A DNA stretch of 56,433 nucleotides, from the NCBI GenBank assembly GCA_016192435.1, contig JACPUD010000055.1:1-56433 (forward strand), given 5' to 3'. The notes under the pieces were generated by a model. That model was not told where the DNA came from, ran no database searches, and was given only the letters and a program-made list of their open reading frames with translations. Every line of letters begins with the position of its first letter. Position 1 is the first letter of the stretch. Shown here piece by piece: positions 56,138-56,433 of this stretch. Position numbers and translations under genes: made by a program. This stretch comes from Rhodocyclales bacterium. GTDB lineage: Bacteria; Pseudomonadota; Gammaproteobacteria; Burkholderiales; Rhodocyclaceae.

Positions 56138-56433
56138 ATGTTCCAGGTACGCATCCACGGCCGCGGCGGCCAGGGGGTGGTGACCGCGGCGGAAATGCTC
56201 TCGGTCGCGGCTTTCGACGAGGGGCGCCACGCCCAGGCCTTTCCCAGCTTCGGCTCCGAGCGCATGGGCGCACCGGTGGTGGCCTTCTGCCGCATTTCCG
56301 ACCGCGAGATCCGCCTGCGCGAGCCGATCATGGAGCCCGACGCGATCATCATCCAGGACCCGACCCTGCTGCACCAGGTCGACGTCTTCGCCGGCCTGAA
56401 GCAGGACGGCTACATCCTGATCAACACCAACAA
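56138..56433 (+). CDS. 2-oxoacid (pyruvate-type):ferredoxin oxidoreductase gamma subunit, N-terminal part
   Basis: The gene runs off the window after 98 codons. An excellent AAAGGGAGGTG ribosome site precedes the ATG. The text [64 protein letters not shown] is the conserved start of the gamma/POR_N-like subunit, with the [11 protein letters not shown] loop that binds CoA. The enzyme oxidises a 2-oxoacid with CoA to acyl-CoA, CO2 and reduced ferredoxin, an anaerobic reaction. In three- or four-subunit enzymes the delta, alpha and beta genes would follow outside the window. The 184-base gap to aroG holds the divergent promoters, not resolved here. Confidence 0.9.
   Translation, partial: MFQVRIHGRGGQGVVTAAEMLSVAAFDEGRHAQAFPSFGSERMGAPVVAFCRISDREIRLREPIMEPDAIIIQDPTLLHQVDVFAGLKQDGYILINTN

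Overview
The window reads as chromosomal DNA of a GC-rich, facultatively anaerobic betaproteobacterium. A Rhodocyclales-type organism is my inference, from type IVa minor pilins with PilY1, complex I-like Hyf subunits, a DUF2249 gene behind an FNR-type site, and a PFOR-type gamma subunit. There are no rRNA, tRNA, phage, transposase or CRISPR features that I can see. Gene packing is tight, with many ATGA/TGATG overlaps.

Layout. (1) 1-15.2 kb: two minor-pilin clusters on the minus strand, each with fimT, pilV, pilW, pilX, pilY1 and a pilE-like gene in slightly different order. Between them lie a NarX-like kinase/LuxR-type regulator pair (plus strand) and a small coiled-coil gene. (2) 15.4-22.8 kb, plus strand: a second kinase/LuxR pair overlaps a TonB-like gene, followed by a TonB-dependent receptor, a YfiR-like periplasmic protein, a CHASE8-GGDEF diguanylate cyclase and an FMN-dependent lactate dehydrogenase. 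This looks like an outer-membrane-to-c-di-GMP signalling operon. (3) 22.8-32.6 kb, minus strand: a SulP transporter with a coiled-coil insertion, then hyfB-C-E-F-G-I. The large subunit has lost all NiFe-binding cysteines, so this is an Ehr-type complex and not a hydrogenase.

(4) 32.6-47.1 kb: a zeta-toxin-like P-loop protein; a small membrane protein plus a TauE/SafE permease fused to two universal-stress (USP) domains; a second SulP with a small upstream gene; a kinase/NtrC-type pair; an OmpR-type regulator/kinase pair; and a SulP-STAS-Cys linker-USP-USP fusion. Three intergenic sites here share one promoter layout, TTGACG-N5-TTSACG-N10-(-10). This is the 11-bp direct-repeat geometry of OmpR/PhoB-class activators, and it suggests one regulon for these anion-transporter genes. 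This is the most novel signal I found.

(5) 47.2-56.4 kb: a PduO-type cobalamin adenosyltransferase interrupted in frame by a hairpin repeat, a Pat-like acyl-CoA synthetase/GNAT protein, an FNR-boxed DUF2249 gene with a FmdE-like partner, a tandem-repeat block, a minus-strand run (DAHP synthase, GT39-type glycosyltransferase, UbiA-type prenyltransferase, cNMP-binding protein), and the start of a 2-oxoacid:ferredoxin oxidoreductase gamma subunit.

A 21-bp dispersed element occurs six times, always in the same polarity relative to the local gene, twice inside coding sequence where it encodes the same heptapeptide.
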